Positions 1 to 11,325 of a stretch of 64,000 nucleotides of DNA are shown here, piece after piece. This stretch comes from Vombatus ursinus (lineage: Eukaryota; Chordata; Mammalia; Diprotodontia; Vombatidae). Position 1 is the first letter of the stretch. Each line of letters begins with the position of its first letter. The DNA is taken from assembly GCF_900497805.2 (NCBI RefSeq), contig NW_020954599.1:42931654-42995653 (forward strand). The letters run 5' to 3'. The notes below the pieces were generated by a model. It was not told the DNA's origin. It worked only from the letters and a program-made list of their open reading frames with translations, and made no database searches. The position numbers and the translations under genes are program-made.

Positions 1-2585
1 ACAGAGAGAAAATTATTAAGTGATTTGCCCAATGAATATTATAACATTTTAAAATTTAATCCTAGCAAGGAGAATAGAACAATGTACCACAAGGATTTTA
101 CACTATGACTAGCTGGGATTTATACCAAGAATGCAAGGTTGGTTCAACATTGGGGATACTATCAACATAATTAATCATATCAATAACAAAGCTAAGAGAA
201 ATCACATCTCAATAGATGCTGAAAGAACTTTTGACAAAATAAAACATCCATTCCTATTAAAAACACTGGAGAGCATAAGAATAAGGGAAGAATTCCTTAA
301 AATAATAAACAGTATCTATATAAAACCATCAGCAGGTATTATCTGCAATGAGAGTAAGCTAGAAGCTTTCCCAGTCATATCAAGGGTGAAGCAAGAGTGC
401 CCATTATCAGCACTATTATTCAATTTAGTATGAGAAATGTTAGCTAGAGCAATAAGAGAAGAAAAAGAAACAGAAGGAATTAGAATAGGCAATGAGGAGA
501 CGTAACTATCACTCTTTGCTGATGATATGATGGTATACTTAAAGAATCAACTAAAAAACTACTTGAAATAATTAACCATGTTGGCAAAGTTGCAGGATAT
601 AACATAAATCCACATAAATCATCAGCATTTCTTTATATGACCAACAAAGTTTAGCAGCAAAAAAATGGAAAGAGAAATTTCATTTAAAATAATTGTAAAC
701 AATATAAATACTTGAGAGTTTATCTACTAAGGTAAACCGAGGAACTATATGAACAGAATAGCAAAACACTTTTCACACAAATAAAGTCAGATATAAACAA
801 TTGGAAAAACATAAATTGCTCATGAGTAGGCTGAGCTAATATAATAAAAATAAAAATTTTACATAAATTAATTTACTTCTTCAGTGCCATGCCAATCAAA
901 ATAACAAAAATTATTTGATTTGACAGTTAGAAAGAACATAACAAAATTCATCTGGAAGAACAAAAGGTCCAGAATATTAAGGGAATTAATGGGAAAAAAT
1001 ACTAAGGAGCATGACCTAGCAATACCAGATTTTATAGTACATTATAAAGCTGTAATCATCAAAACTATTTGGTACTGGCTAAGAAAGAGAATGGTGGATC
1101 AGTGGAATAGATTGGGTACATAAGACACAGTAGTAAATGGCTATAGTAACCTAGTGTTTGATGAACTCAAAGACCCTGGGATATGAGCTCACTATTTGAC
1201 AAAAATTGCTGGGAAAACTAGAGAATAATAGAGCACAAACTAGATGTAGACCAACATTTCACACCATATACCAAGATACAGTCAAAATGGATACATGATT
1301 TAGACAGAAAAGGTCACACCATAAGCAAATTAGAAAAGCAAGGAATAGTTTACTTGTTAGATCTATGAAGAAGGGAAGAATACATGACCAAATAAGAGAC
1401 AGAGAGGATTACAAAATGAAAATGGATAATTTTGATTGTATTACATTAAAAAGCTTTTTACAGAAACAAAACCAATGCAACCAAGATTAGAAGAAAAGCA
1501 GAAAGCTGGAAAACCATCTTTACAGCAAGTGTTTCTGATAAAAGCCTCATTTCTCAAATATATAGAGAACTAAGTCACATTTATAAGAATGCAAGCCATT
1601 CCCCATTTGATAAATGGTCAAAAGATATCAGCAGATAGTTTTCAGATGAAGAAATCAAAGTAATCTATTGTCATATGAAGTGCTCTAAATCACTTTTGAT
1701 TAGAGAAATGCAAGTTAAAACAAGTCTGAGGTATCATATCACATCTATCAGATCAGCTAATATGAAAGAAAAGGAAAATGATAAATGTTGGAGAGGACAT
1801 GGCAAATTTGGGACACTATTGCATTGTTGGTCAAGTTGTGAACTGATCCAACCATTCTGGAGAGCAATTTGGAATTGTGCTCAAAGGTCTAAAAAACTCT
1901 GAATACCCTTTGATCCAGTAATACCACTATTAGGTCTGTGTCCCAAAGAGATCATAAAAAAAGGGAAAAGGATCTGCATATACAAAAATACTTATAACAA
2001 CTTTTTTTCATGGTGGCAAAATATTAGAAATTGAGGAGATGTCCATCAATTGGGGAATGGCTGAACAAATTGTGCTGTATGAACGTAATGGGATATTGTT
2101 ATGCAAAAAGAAATGATGAGCAGGTAGATTTCAGAAAAACCTGGAAAGACTTGTACATATTGACGCAAAGTGAAATGAGCAGAACCAAAAAAAAATTGTA
2201 TATGGTATCTGCAACATTCTATGCTGTTCAACTCTGTGTGACTGAGCTCTTCTTAGCAACACAATGATCTAAGACAAGTACAAGGACCCATGATGGAAAA
2301 TGCAATCCACATCAAGATAACTCTAAATGCATATCAAAGTACACTTTTCTCATTTATTTTATTTTTTGGTGTTTTTTTTCTTTTGATCTGTTTCTTCTTT
2401 TACAACTGTGACTAATATGGAAATATGTTTTACATAATTTCACATCTATAACCTATATCAAATTGCCCACCATTTTAGGTAAAGGGAGGGAAGGAGGAAA
2501 ATCTGGAACTCTAAATATTGTAAATATGAATGTTAAAACTTTTTTGGTATATTATTAGGAAAAATAAAATACTGTTTAAAATAAC
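1..2585 (+). mobile_element. L1 LINE, 3' half (ORF2 RT to 3' UTR)
   Basis: The element enters from the left edge of the window, so its 5' end is not visible. The plus strand encodes recognisable L1 ORF2: a GMQGWFNI-like segment near 131, DAERTFDKIKHPFLLKTLE (RT palm, first catalytic Asp) near 210-270, and FADD at 514-525. The C-terminal part follows (ITKFIWKNKRSR near 940; Cys motif CWRGHGKFGTLLHCWSSC near 1786-1842). The frame is interrupted several times (stops near 431 and 1121, shifts near 1300-1650), so it is inactive. A 3' UTR with a G-rich stretch (2475-2500) and an A-rich end with AATAAA near 2563 completes it. Host role: none seen. Confidence 0.9.
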
Positions 2586-2589
2586 ATTT

Positions 2590-3185
2590 TGCTCTTTATT
2601 TGGCCCAACATTTTATATGTATGATCTTATTGATGTAAACACATTTTCCACCTAAGCAAATTAAAACAGTATATCCTTTTTCTTATCATTCTCTCTCCCC
2701 TTCTGACCCGTGTTACTCCATACTTCCTTTACTGAGCATCTAGACAATAGACTGGAATCCTTCCTCTATATCTTTTAACATATATGGATAACAAGGTAGC
2801 ATTTGGGCTAGCAGTCAACTTTTGCTCTTATTTCATGACTAGCCCACTATTTTTCTAGTATAAGATGCCTTTTTTGGGTTGCTCCTTGTGGATAAAGTAA
2901 TCATATACAATATGTTGTTGCCAACTTACGTCCACCAGTGCTCTTTGGTTCACCTATAATTATGATTCTTCTGAGATAATGGTGTTTCATAATTTGCAAC
3001 CCTCATGGAATCAATGTGGAAAAACTTCTGTTCTTACAAATGTATCTGATTTAATTGGTCTGAGTATTCCCTCCAACCTATCTATACAATCAAACCTTGT
3101 ATAATTTTTGGTGGTGTCCTCATCAAATGAGATTTCACATAACTTAATTTCTTTGCTACTGCACACCCTCTTCTTTGATATTTAA
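2590..3185. other. Unassigned AT-rich DNA
   Basis: Between two LINE pieces. I see no reading frame, repeat family or structure I can name. Confidence 0.4.
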
Positions 3186-3189
3186 TAGA

Positions 3190-3654
3190 GACAAAACACA
3201 CTTTGTCATCAGTGGTCTTTGAAAGAGGCAGGTACTGACAGGTGACTGACTATCCTTCACCCATTCTTTGACTAACTCCTACTTCTTCCTCTCCTATTTT
3301 CCAAGATTGATTCACCATTTTCAGAGGAGAAACACTGTTACCATTATCAGACTTAGAACCCACATTTCCATCTACCTAGCCTCAGCCCCTCCAGCCCCCA
3401 CCTGATCCTTATTCTTTTCTACTTTCTTTTTCTGTTCTGCCATTTGGAACCTCTGGTTAATTACTAACAGGCTTCTTTTCATCCTAGACCTTTTCATGAC
3501 ACTCTCTCCATCTTCTTCCACACAGAGGGATCATCCAGAAAAATACTTCATTCCTGGCTATTATCTCTAGTGATTCTTCTATCATTCTCCCTACCCAACC
3601 GGGACAGGAGGAACTGAAGAGACACTTGCTAGTCCAGACACTTTCTTCATAACT
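3190..3654. other. Pyrimidine-rich unassigned block left of an L1 insertion
   Basis: C/T-rich on the plus strand and similar in texture to the block on the other side of the L1 (4896-5225). The two may be halves of one CR1-clade LINE split by that L1, but I cannot align this half to a domain. Confidence 0.3.
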
Positions 3655-4895
3655 ATTTCTTTCTTTTTTAAATATTTTTCCCATTTACATGCAAAACATT
3701 TTTAACATTTTTTAAATTGAGTTTCAAATTCTCTCTCTCTTCTTTCTTTGCCTTCCCTCTTATTATGAAGGCAAGTAATTTGATATAGCTTATACATGCA
3801 AAATATATTTCCACATTAGTCATGTTGTAAAAGAAAACACAGACTCCCTCCCAAAAAAATAAAGTTTAAAAAAGGATACTTTGATCTGCCCTATCAGTTC
3901 TTTTTCTAGAGGTAGATAGCATTTTTCATTGTAAGTCCTTTGGAATTGTCTTAAATCATTGTATTACTGAGAATAGCTAAATTATTCACAGTTGATCATT
4001 GTATAATATTACTGTTACTGTGTATATTGTTCCTCGGTTTCTGCTCACTTCACTTTGCATCAGTTCAGGTAAGTATTTCCAGGTTTTTCTGAAACCATCC
4101 TTATCATCATTGCTTATAGTACAATAGTATTCCATTACAATCATATACCACGACTTGTTCAGTCATTTTTGATTGATGGGCATACCTTCAATTTCCTATT
4201 TGCTGCCACAAAATGAGCTGCTATAGTTTTGCGCATATAGGTCCTTTTCCTTTTTTCAATCTCTGGGATACAAGCCTAGAAGTAGTATTGTTGGGTTAAA
4301 GGGTGTGCAAAGTTTTATTGCCCTTTGGGCATAGTTCTGAAGTGCTCTCCAGAATGGTTGGCTCAGTCCACAAATCTACCATCAGTGCATTAGTGTCTCA
4401 ATTTTCCAACATTTATTTCCAACATTTAGTGTCTCCTCCAACATTTATCTTTTTCTGCCACAATTCCCAATTTGTTTGGGTGAGGTGTGCCTCAGAGTTG
4501 TTTTAATTTGCATTTTTTCTCATCAACAGAGGTTTAGAGCATTTTTCATATGACTATAGATAGTTTTGATTTCTTTATTTGAAAACCACCTGTTCATTTC
4601 CTTTGTCATTTATAAATTGGGGAATGACTTCTATTTTTACACATTTGACTCAGTTCTCCATATATCTGAAAAATGAGGTTTTTATCAGAGATGCTGGAAA
4701 AAAAATTCTGCAGTCTTTCACTTTCCTTCTAATCTTGGTTACATTGGTTTTGTTTGGGTAAAAACTTTAAAATTGATGTTGTTTGTGCAAAATTTTTCTA
4801 ATTTAACATAATCAAAATTATCCATTTTATGTCCTGTAATGCTCTCTATCTCTTGTTTGGTCATAAATTCTTCAGACATGACAGGTAAACTATCC
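3655..4895 (-). mobile_element. L1 LINE 3' end, antisense, 5'-truncated
   Basis: Reads from a T-rich head (antisense poly-A) through the L1 3' UTR (antisense of the G-rich unit at 3720-3770) into the antisense of the ORF2 C-terminus. The same order of landmarks is seen in the antisense L1s at 32275, 41258 and 48960 in this window: the 'agcatttttcat' box, 'ctgctcacttcactttgcat', 'tccccaattgat'-like and 'atgaggtttttatcagag'-like boxes. It ends abruptly inside ORF2 near 'gacaggtaaactat', the usual 5' truncation. No clear target-site duplication was found. Confidence 0.85.
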
Positions 4896-5079
4896 CATCC
4901 TCTGCTTTGTCACCATTTCTCAGCAACCTCTCCTTTCTTGAGGCTTAATCTCTCTGTCTCTATCACTTGCCAGCATTCTTTTTCAAAAATCCATGGATCT
5001 CTATGTCATCCTCTCTCTTCTCTAGTCCAATACTTCTTGATTTCCTTTCTATCCAAACTCCTTAACACTGAGGGACTTC

Positions 5080-5120
<41 letters not shown>

Positions 5121-5225
5121 ACATTCCCTTCAAACACCCTGACCTCCCATCTGCTACCTTTCTCAAAATCCTCAAATGCTTCACTTTACCTCAGATACTA
5201 TCTCAATATAGGTTTCATAAAATTC
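4896..5225 (+). mobile_element. CR1-clade (L2/L3-like) endonuclease fragment
   Basis: Translation around 5070-5200 gives DFN-T-H, then a CA repeat, then PSNTLTSHLLPFSKSSNASL. This resembles the endonuclease segment GDFNIH-x-DPSNTLAS-x-FL-LL-SS of CR1/L2 LINEs. The (CA)n at 5082-5118 lies where the conserved His and following residues would be. It is old and degenerate, and the family assignment is tentative. The antisense L1 ends directly at its left side. Confidence 0.4.
5082..5118. repeat. (CA)n microsatellite
   Basis: About 18 uninterrupted CA dinucleotides inside the CR1-like fragment. Confidence 0.97.
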
Positions 5226-5229
5226 TAAT

Positions 5230-5940
5230 ATCCCAAAGGACAGTACAGGGAAAGCTGGCAATCACCCTTATCTGTTACTTATGTTTCCAAGGGGAAATCC
5301 TGAGGGGCATGTGGTCTAGTCACAGTCCTGTGGCATAGGGAAGAAAGAGAGAGGCACTGAATTGGGGCCCTCAATTTCTGATCCAGCTTTTTCATTCTAG
5401 ATTCCATAATCTCAATATTGGGAGGTGGGTACGGCTGGCTAAGACTATTATTCTCAGATTTGGGAGACAGCTGATGCTCCTAAGGAGAAAAGAGGTGTGC
5501 CTGGGAGGAAAAGCAGTGCCAGACAAAATGTAGCCCAAGATGGGAGTTGTAGAAAGAAGGTGAAGCAAACAAGGTTTATGGAAGAGAGGTGCTCAGAATA
5601 TTAAGGAAGTGATCAGAAAGGATAGATTCAAGGCAGTCTGCTGAGGGCCTTGTTGGGTGTCCCCAAACAAAAAAAGCAAGGTTGATTTTTATAGGATTTT
5701 TATTTGGATCAAAACAGATAAGGTACTGAAGGAAGTTAATGGGGACTTCCAACCTGGAATATAGCATAAAACACATTTGTTTTTTATTTAAAGCCTTACA
5801 ACAGTTTGATGACCACAAATGATTTAGCAAAAGACAGAATATAAATGATACCAAGTCTAATCTCCAGTCCATCTGTAATCCAATTTGTGAGTCACTTATA
5901 AAATCATTGAATTTTGTATTATGTATACTCCTTATATATA
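5230..5940. other. Unassigned DNA
   Basis: No coding region seen. A motif resembling an antisense polyadenylation end ('caaggtttatgg' near 5568) raised the thought of an old LTR, but no ends or duplication could be recognised. Confidence 0.3.
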
Positions 5941-5944
5941 TGGT

Positions 5945-6212
5945 ACTATCTAAGTCATAGAGTAGATACAGACAGCACTGGGCCTGGAGTTAGGAAAACT
6001 TCAGTTCAAAAGCAACCTCAGATACTTTCTAGCTGTGTGACACTGGGCAAGTCATTAACCCTGTTTACTTTAATTTCCTCATCTGTAAAATTGGGATAAT
6101 AACATCACCTAACTCTAGGAGTTGTTGTTAAACTCAAAGGAGATAATATTTGTAAAAGTACTTAGCACAGCGTCTAGGATAGAGTAAGCATTATATAAAC
6201 TATTAGTTATTA
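5945..6212 (+). mobile_element. MIR/THER1 CORE-SINE, near full length
   Basis: Shows the order tRNA-like head ('gggcctggagttagg'), CORE ('agctgtgtgacactgggca'), 'cctcatctgtaaaattggg', 'ttgttgttaaactcaaagg' and the L2-like tail ('cttagcacagcgtct ... agtaagca'). An old tRNA-derived SINE mobilised by L2. Confidence 0.85.
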
Positions 6213-6372
6213 TTCCATTGGATTTTGGTGGTTACTTATTTATTTATTTTTTTGGTATGGCACCAGCAAGCAAACTGTATTTACTCTACGGAGAAATACA
6301 CATAAATTCAAGTCCTCCATTAAAGTCCTCCTTCAGTGATCCAAGGTTCTCAAGCCCCCTAGAAGAGAAACA

Positions 6373-6445
6373 AAAGCCAAGTGGTGGCAAAGAATTAGAA
6401 ACTAAGAAGGTGCCCATAAATCAGAGGCTGACTGATTAAGTTATG
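6373..6445 (+). mobile_element. Short L1 3' UTR remnant
   Basis: 'gtggcaaagaattagaaact' followed by an imperfect 'cccataaatcagaggctgac' matches the L1 box 'gtggcaaagaattggaaatt ... cccatcaattggggaatggc' seen at 2015-2065 in this window. It is cut on both sides and abuts the RTE 3' end. Confidence 0.5.
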
Positions 6446-6449
6446 GTTT

Positions 6450-8580
6450 GGTTGTTGACCTTCATTCTCAGAGGGTCAAAATGACATCCCTATGCTAGAT
6501 ACAAGTTACAGTGTATCAGACTATGGACGATCAGAAAAATATAAGCTAAGAATGTTCTACCACAGGTTGGGTACGAATAATCCATGAAAACATTGGGGGT
6601 GGATTCTCTAAATTTGGCACCTCACATTTCTGTTGAGCTACTTCAATCCTACTTTGCTTATAGAACACAGCACCTTCTCTGATGTGAGTATGCCATGATG
6701 AGTGGTGCTGTGCCAGTGTCTCCCACATCATACAATCAATTCCAAAGTTCTTAAGAGAGAGCTTGAGAGTGTCATTGTATCCTTCTTGTTCTTGTATTTC
6801 TTTTGATCACCATGTGAATGCTTGCCCTGTTGTGAGTTCTCCATAAAATAGTCTTTTGGTCAAGTATACATTTTGTATTTCAACAACATGGCCAGCCCAT
6901 CAGAGTTACACTCTCTTAAGTAGAGTTTGAATGCTTGGCAGTTTAGTTCAAGAAAGGACCTCAATGTCTGGTATCTTATCCTGCCAGGTGATCTTTAGAA
7001 TCTTCCTAAGACAATTCAAATGGAAGTGATTCAGTTTCCTGGTGTGGCACTAATATACTGTCCAGGTTGCACAAGCATAGAACAATGAGGTCAGCACAAT
7101 GGCTCTGTAGACCTTCAGTTTGGTAGTCAGTCTAATACCTCTTCTCTCCCACACTTTCCTTTCAGAGCCTCCCAAACACTGAGCTAGCTGTGGCAATGCT
7201 TGTGTCAACCTCATTATAATTGTGTACATCCCTAAAAAGTACACTACCAAGGTAAGTGAATTTATCCACAACATTCAAAACTTCTCCATTTACTGTAACC
7301 AATGGTTCCACATACAGATGATGTGGCTGATGGATCATTTGTGTTTTCCTGGCATTCAATTTTAGGCCAAAATTAGCAGAAGAAGCAGAGAATAGATCCA
7401 TACATTGTTGGATGTCAGTTTTAGAGGCTGCATTGAGTGTACAATCATCTTCAAAGAGAAAATCATGCACCAACACTCCCTCCACTTTGGCTTATAGCCT
7501 TTTCAAGTTGAAGAATTTACCATCAGTTGGTAACCTTGATGCTGTTTTTGTCCTCATTGAAGGCATTTGACAACATGGCTGAAAACATCATGCTAAAATG
7601 CATGGGAGCAAGTACACAGCTTTGTTTCATTCCATTGGTGGCTGGGAAAGCACAAGACCATTGTCCATTAACCAGAATGCAGGCAAGTATGCCATCATGA
7701 AGTTGACATATAATGCCGATGAACTTCTTCAGGCAACTAAATTTTGACATAATTTTCAATAAGCCCTCAAGACTGGCAGTATGGAAGGCCTTGGTCAGAT
7801 CTACAAGTTGGGTACAAATTTCAGTTCTGCTCCTGGCATTTCTCCTGAAGTTGTAGGCAGCAAGCGCCATATAGAACATTCCTCCACCCTTTCTGAAGCC
7901 ACACTGGTTTTCAGGTAAATGGCCATCTTCCAAGTGAAGTATCAGCCTAATAAGGAGGACTCTGACAAGAATCTTGCCAGCAATGACTAAGAGAGAAAAT
8001 CCATGTGATTATCTTAGGACAATCTACTTCTTTTACCTTTAAAGGGATGGAAAATGGAGGTATCCTGGGAGATAACCTCCTCTTGCCGTATAATCTATAA
8101 AATTTCAGTCAGCTTTTGCATGAGCAACGGACCCCCTCCTTCCAGTCTCAGCTGGAATAGAATCAGCACCAGGTGCTTTGCCACAGAAAAGAAGCCTAAT
8201 GACATTCAAAATCTCTTCTTCAGTTGGAACTTCAGCTAGGGAGGAATTGACTTCAACCTGAGGTAAACAGCCAGTGGCTTCATCATTGATACATGACGGT
8301 CTGTTGAGAACACTATGGAAGTGTTCAGCCATCTCTCTAGGATCATATCCTTATCACTAATCAATGTGACTCAATCAGCACTGAGTTGTTGAGATGCACC
8401 ACACATCATTGGCCCATAAATAGCCTTCAGGGCATCATAAAAGTACTTTAGATTGTTACTATCAGCATAATACTGAATTTCATCTGCCTTCTTACTGAGC
8501 CAAGAATCCTGCATCTCTCTAAACTTTGTTTTTATTTTACTTCTGATGGAATTAAATGCTACCTTCTTAGAGATGGATAA
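6450..8580 (-). mobile_element. RTE-clade LINE, RT region to 3' end
   Basis: Minus-strand translations give a non-L1 reverse transcriptase in order. The pre-RT part (AEHFHSVLNRPS, GKAPGADSIPAE) lies at 8105-8332. RT blocks follow at 7523-7933: LPENQCGFRKG, VDLTKAF, FPATNGMKQSCVLAP, FSMMFSAML. The block at 7162-7485 has FEDDCTLNA, GLKLNARKTQ and FTYLGS. The C-terminal part (RLTTKLKVYRAIVLTSLFYA) is at 7050-7274. These blocks are typical of RTE-type elements. The catalytic FADD is FEDD here, and the frame is split into at least five pieces, so it is dead. It begins inside the protein (5'-truncated near 8580) and its 3' end (6450-6540) resembles the tails of the RTE-SINEs at 14972, 40058 and 47760, its likely dependants. 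Confidence 0.88.
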
Positions 8581-8594
8581 AGTTATGGTCTAAG

Positions 8595-9025
8595 AATACA
8601 ACAGATTATTACTGTTCTGTAAGAAATGATGGAGGAAATGGTTTCTCAGAAACTTTGTATGAACTGATGCATCTCAAATAAAATAGAATCAGGGGAATTG
8701 TTTTATAAAAACAATAACACTGTAAAGACAAACAACTTTGAAACACATAATAACTCTCATCAACCCAGTAACCAGCCATGATTCTAAAGGACCAATGATG
8801 AAATATGCTACCTAACTCCTGCCAAAGAGACTTATGGTACAAAGATGATAGATTCAGGGTGAGATAGATGTATACTTTTTAGATATGGCTGACGTCCAAA
8901 TGTTTTACTTGACTGCATATTTGTTAAAAGCCATTTAATTTTTTTTTTTGTTTTCTAATGAGAAGGGAAGTGGGAAGGAGAAAAACTATTTTTTGTTACA
9001 TGACAAAATATTTTTTTAAATGAGA
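8595..9025 (+). mobile_element. L1-type 3' UTR / tail fragment
   Basis: Contains 'gaactgatgcat', 'caataacactgtaaagacaa', 'ggaccaatgatgaaatatgc' and a G-rich block before an A-rich end. This is the 3' UTR layout of older marsupial L1s, also seen at 17988 and 20480. No ORF2 sequence is attached. Confidence 0.6.
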
Positions 9026-9067
9026 AAAAAGAAAACATTGGTTTATAGAATCAGAAATCAAAGGGAC

Positions 9068-9154
9068 CTTAGAATCTATCTAGTCCAAACTTACCATTTT
9101 TTAGATGAGGAACTGAGGTCGTAAAAGTTAAGTGACTTGCCTAAGCTGATATAC

Positions 9155-9197
<43 letters not shown>

Positions 9198-9398
9198 CAC
9201 ATATATATACATATATATGAATATATATGTATATATACATATATATGAATATATATATATACACACATATAGATATAGATATATAGATATCTACATAGAG
9301 ATTGAGATCGAGAGATAGAAAGATATAGATAGATAAATATCTGTCTATATAGATAGATATCTATATGAGAGATAACTCTCTGTCTCTCTGTCTCTCTG

Positions 9399-9439
<41 letters not shown>

Positions 9440-9525
9440 TAAGCATAGGACATAGATTTGAATCCAGAACCTCTCCTCTGACTCCAGAGACAGTGCACTT
9501 TCCACTAAACTGTGCTCGCTTGAAT
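9068..9525 (-). mobile_element. MIR, antisense, split by a microsatellite
   Basis: Left part (to about 9150) reads 'agatgaggaactgaggt ... aagtgacttgcctaag'. Right part (from about 9442) reads 'gatttgaatccagaacctc ... gactccagagacagtgc', which continues the same antisense MIR. Between them is about 290 bp of TA/GA repeat that replaced or expanded within the CORE. Confidence 0.75.
9150..9440. repeat. Compound (TA)n/(GATA)n/(GA)n microsatellite
   Basis: Runs of TA, TATC/GATA and TCTC units with shifting composition; it sits inside a MIR. Apparent reading frames across it are low-complexity artefacts. Confidence 0.95.
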
Positions 9526-9589
9526 TATCCAATTGCCAGTTGTTTGATTTTGTAACATAAAATGATAAAGTCAACATGCAACTTACCTA

Positions 9590-9970
9590 ATAAGATATCA
9601 CAAAGGATGGTATTTAGTTAATAATTGAACCTCTCCTTGTTTCCTAGAAATCACAGCATTTTCAGAATATTATATTCCTGCTGTAAATATACATTCTAAG
9701 AAGTACAAATTAACCTGAGTTTTGAATACCTATTTTCTAGCTCTTAAGGGAGTTTGAACAGCCTTAGATAAAAGTAGCTTTTGGTACAGTGGACTCTAGG
9801 CATTGAGCAAGTAAGACAATCAGGCAGAATGCATTGACTCCCAAGAGTCGAATGAAAAGATACCCTCTCTCACTGCAATTGAGTCCAACAGCTAGAACTG
9901 GAGGTTCCAGTTCTCGTAATTTCCATGGTGATGGTCCAGGGAAGTACAATGAGAAAAACAAAACAAAACA
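9590..9970. other. Unassigned DNA
   Basis: Nothing recognisable apart from a short (CAAAA)n run at 9957-9976. Confidence 0.4.
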
Positions 9971-9976
9971 AAACAC

Positions 9977-10340
9977 TGAACTTGAAATCACGAGACCAGA
10001 ATTTGAGTCCTGACACTGCCACTTATTAGCTAGATAAAAGGCTCTTAGATTTAGAAAAAAATATGAGAAGAGTCCATCAAGTCCATTCCCTACTTCACAG
10101 ATGAGGAAGCTGAAACACAGAGAAGTTAAATGATTCACCCAGGCTTTCTCAGCTACCATCTGAGCTGGGAATTGACCACATGCCTTCTTAGTTCTAATTC
10201 AGTACCCTATTCACTACACCACGGAAAGTCATTTAAGATCTTGGAGCCTCAGGTACTCCTCTTTAAATGCAGCCAATGATTCTTGCACTATGTACTTTCA
10301 CAGGGTTGTTGGGTAGCAAGCTGGATGTAAATGTTTAAGC
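9977..10340 (+). mobile_element. MIR (+) interrupted by an antisense MIR
   Basis: The left part ends 'cactgccacttattagctag' near 10030. The right part resumes at about 10225 with 'aaagtcatttaagatcttgg' and runs to the 'cacagggttgttggg' box near 10311. Joined in order these are one MIR, so the antisense MIR between them is a later insertion. Confidence 0.65.
10031..10222 (-). mobile_element. MIR, antisense, nested in another MIR
   Basis: Reads 'cttcacagatgaggaagctg', 'aagttaaatgattcaccc', 'gagctgggaattgacc' and 'accctattcactacacc', the antisense MIR series from tail to head. Confidence 0.7.
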
Positions 10341-10515
10341 CTAACATGTGATTTTATTACTTCCTCTATTTGCTTAAGTCCCAGCTGTCCCCCTCTCCTT
10401 CTGATGCAAGCAGTCAGAGAAGCTGGCAGAGAATATGGGGAAAGGGAGAATCAGGGGATTGAGGTAGAATCAAGTAGAAAGCTAAGCATCTAAATCTATT
10501 TCATTACTTTTTTTT

Positions 10516-10668
10516 AGCTTTTTTTTTTGGTCAGGCAATTGGGGTTAAGTGACTTGCCTAGGGTCACTCAGCTAGTAAGTATCATGTGAATTAGACCAGA
10601 TTTGATGTCAGGTCCTCCTGACTCCAGGGCCAGTACTCTTATCCACTGGGCCACCTAGCTGCCCTGTC
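10516..10668 (-). mobile_element. MAR1/WSINE1-type marsupial SINE, antisense
   Basis: Complete antisense copy: T-run, 'ggcaattggggttaagtgac', 'tcagctagtaagtatcat', 'tcaggtcctcctgactccag' and 'ccactgggccacctagctgc'. Flanks 'tcattactttttt' and 'tcattatttttaa' look like a slightly diverged target-site duplication. Confidence 0.9.
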
Positions 10669-10694
10669 TCATTATTTTTAATGGCGTAAAACAA

Positions 10695-10855
10695 GAAGCA
10701 TTTCAGTGTAGTTGGAAGAGAGCTGAGGTGGAAAGATCTGAGTTCAATTCTCAGTTACTCTACTTAAAAGCTGTGTGACTTCAAGGCAAGTCACTTGACT
10801 TCTCTGAAGCTCAGTTTCTTTACTTGGTAAAATCAAGATACTGGTAAAATCTCAT
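10695..10855 (+). mobile_element. MIR/THER1
   Basis: 'gatctgagttcaattctcag', 'agctgtgtgacttc', 'ggcaagtcacttgacttctc' and 'agctcagtttctttac' follow MIR order on the plus strand; the tail is missing. Confidence 0.75.
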
Positions 10856-10864
10856 AAAATATGG

Positions 10865-11325
10865 GTAAAATCAAATTATTTCCAGGTCCTTTTCCTCTTT
10901 TTTTGCTCTCTTTGGGGCATAGTCCTGGTTGAGGTGTAGCTAGATCAAAGGATGTGCACAGTTTATTTATTTTTGAGCATAGTTCCAAATTAATTTTCAG
11001 AATGGTTGAATAGCTCCAACAATGGAGCATTAATGTCCTGGGTTCCCTACAGCCTTTCTTGCATTTGTCATTTCCCCTTTTTATCGGCTTTACCAAAGTG
11101 GATGAATGCGAGGTGGAATTGCAGAAGTTCTTTTATTTCTATTTCTCTAATTTTATATGGCAGTAGATAGTCTAGATTTCTCCCATTGAGAATTACCTGT
11201 TCATATGCCCAGATCATTTATTTATCAATTGGGATTGAATTCCTCTTATTTTTATAAGTCTGGATCAGTTTTCCACATGTTTTATATATAAAACCTTTGT
11301 CAAAGAAGTTTACTTCTGAGCTAAT
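10865..11325 (-). mobile_element. L1 ORF2 C-terminus fragment, antisense
   Basis: Boxes 'ggtccttttcctcttt', 'ctctttggggcatagtcc', 'cagaatggttgaatagctcc', 'tatttatcaattgggattga' and 'aaacctttgtcaaag' match the antisense L1 ORF2 end seen elsewhere in the window. It is cut at both ends. Confidence 0.75.

Noticed and set aside
9128-9577. 149-aa minus-strand frame rich in Tyr/Ile
   Set aside because: Translation of TA/GATA microsatellite inside a MIR.
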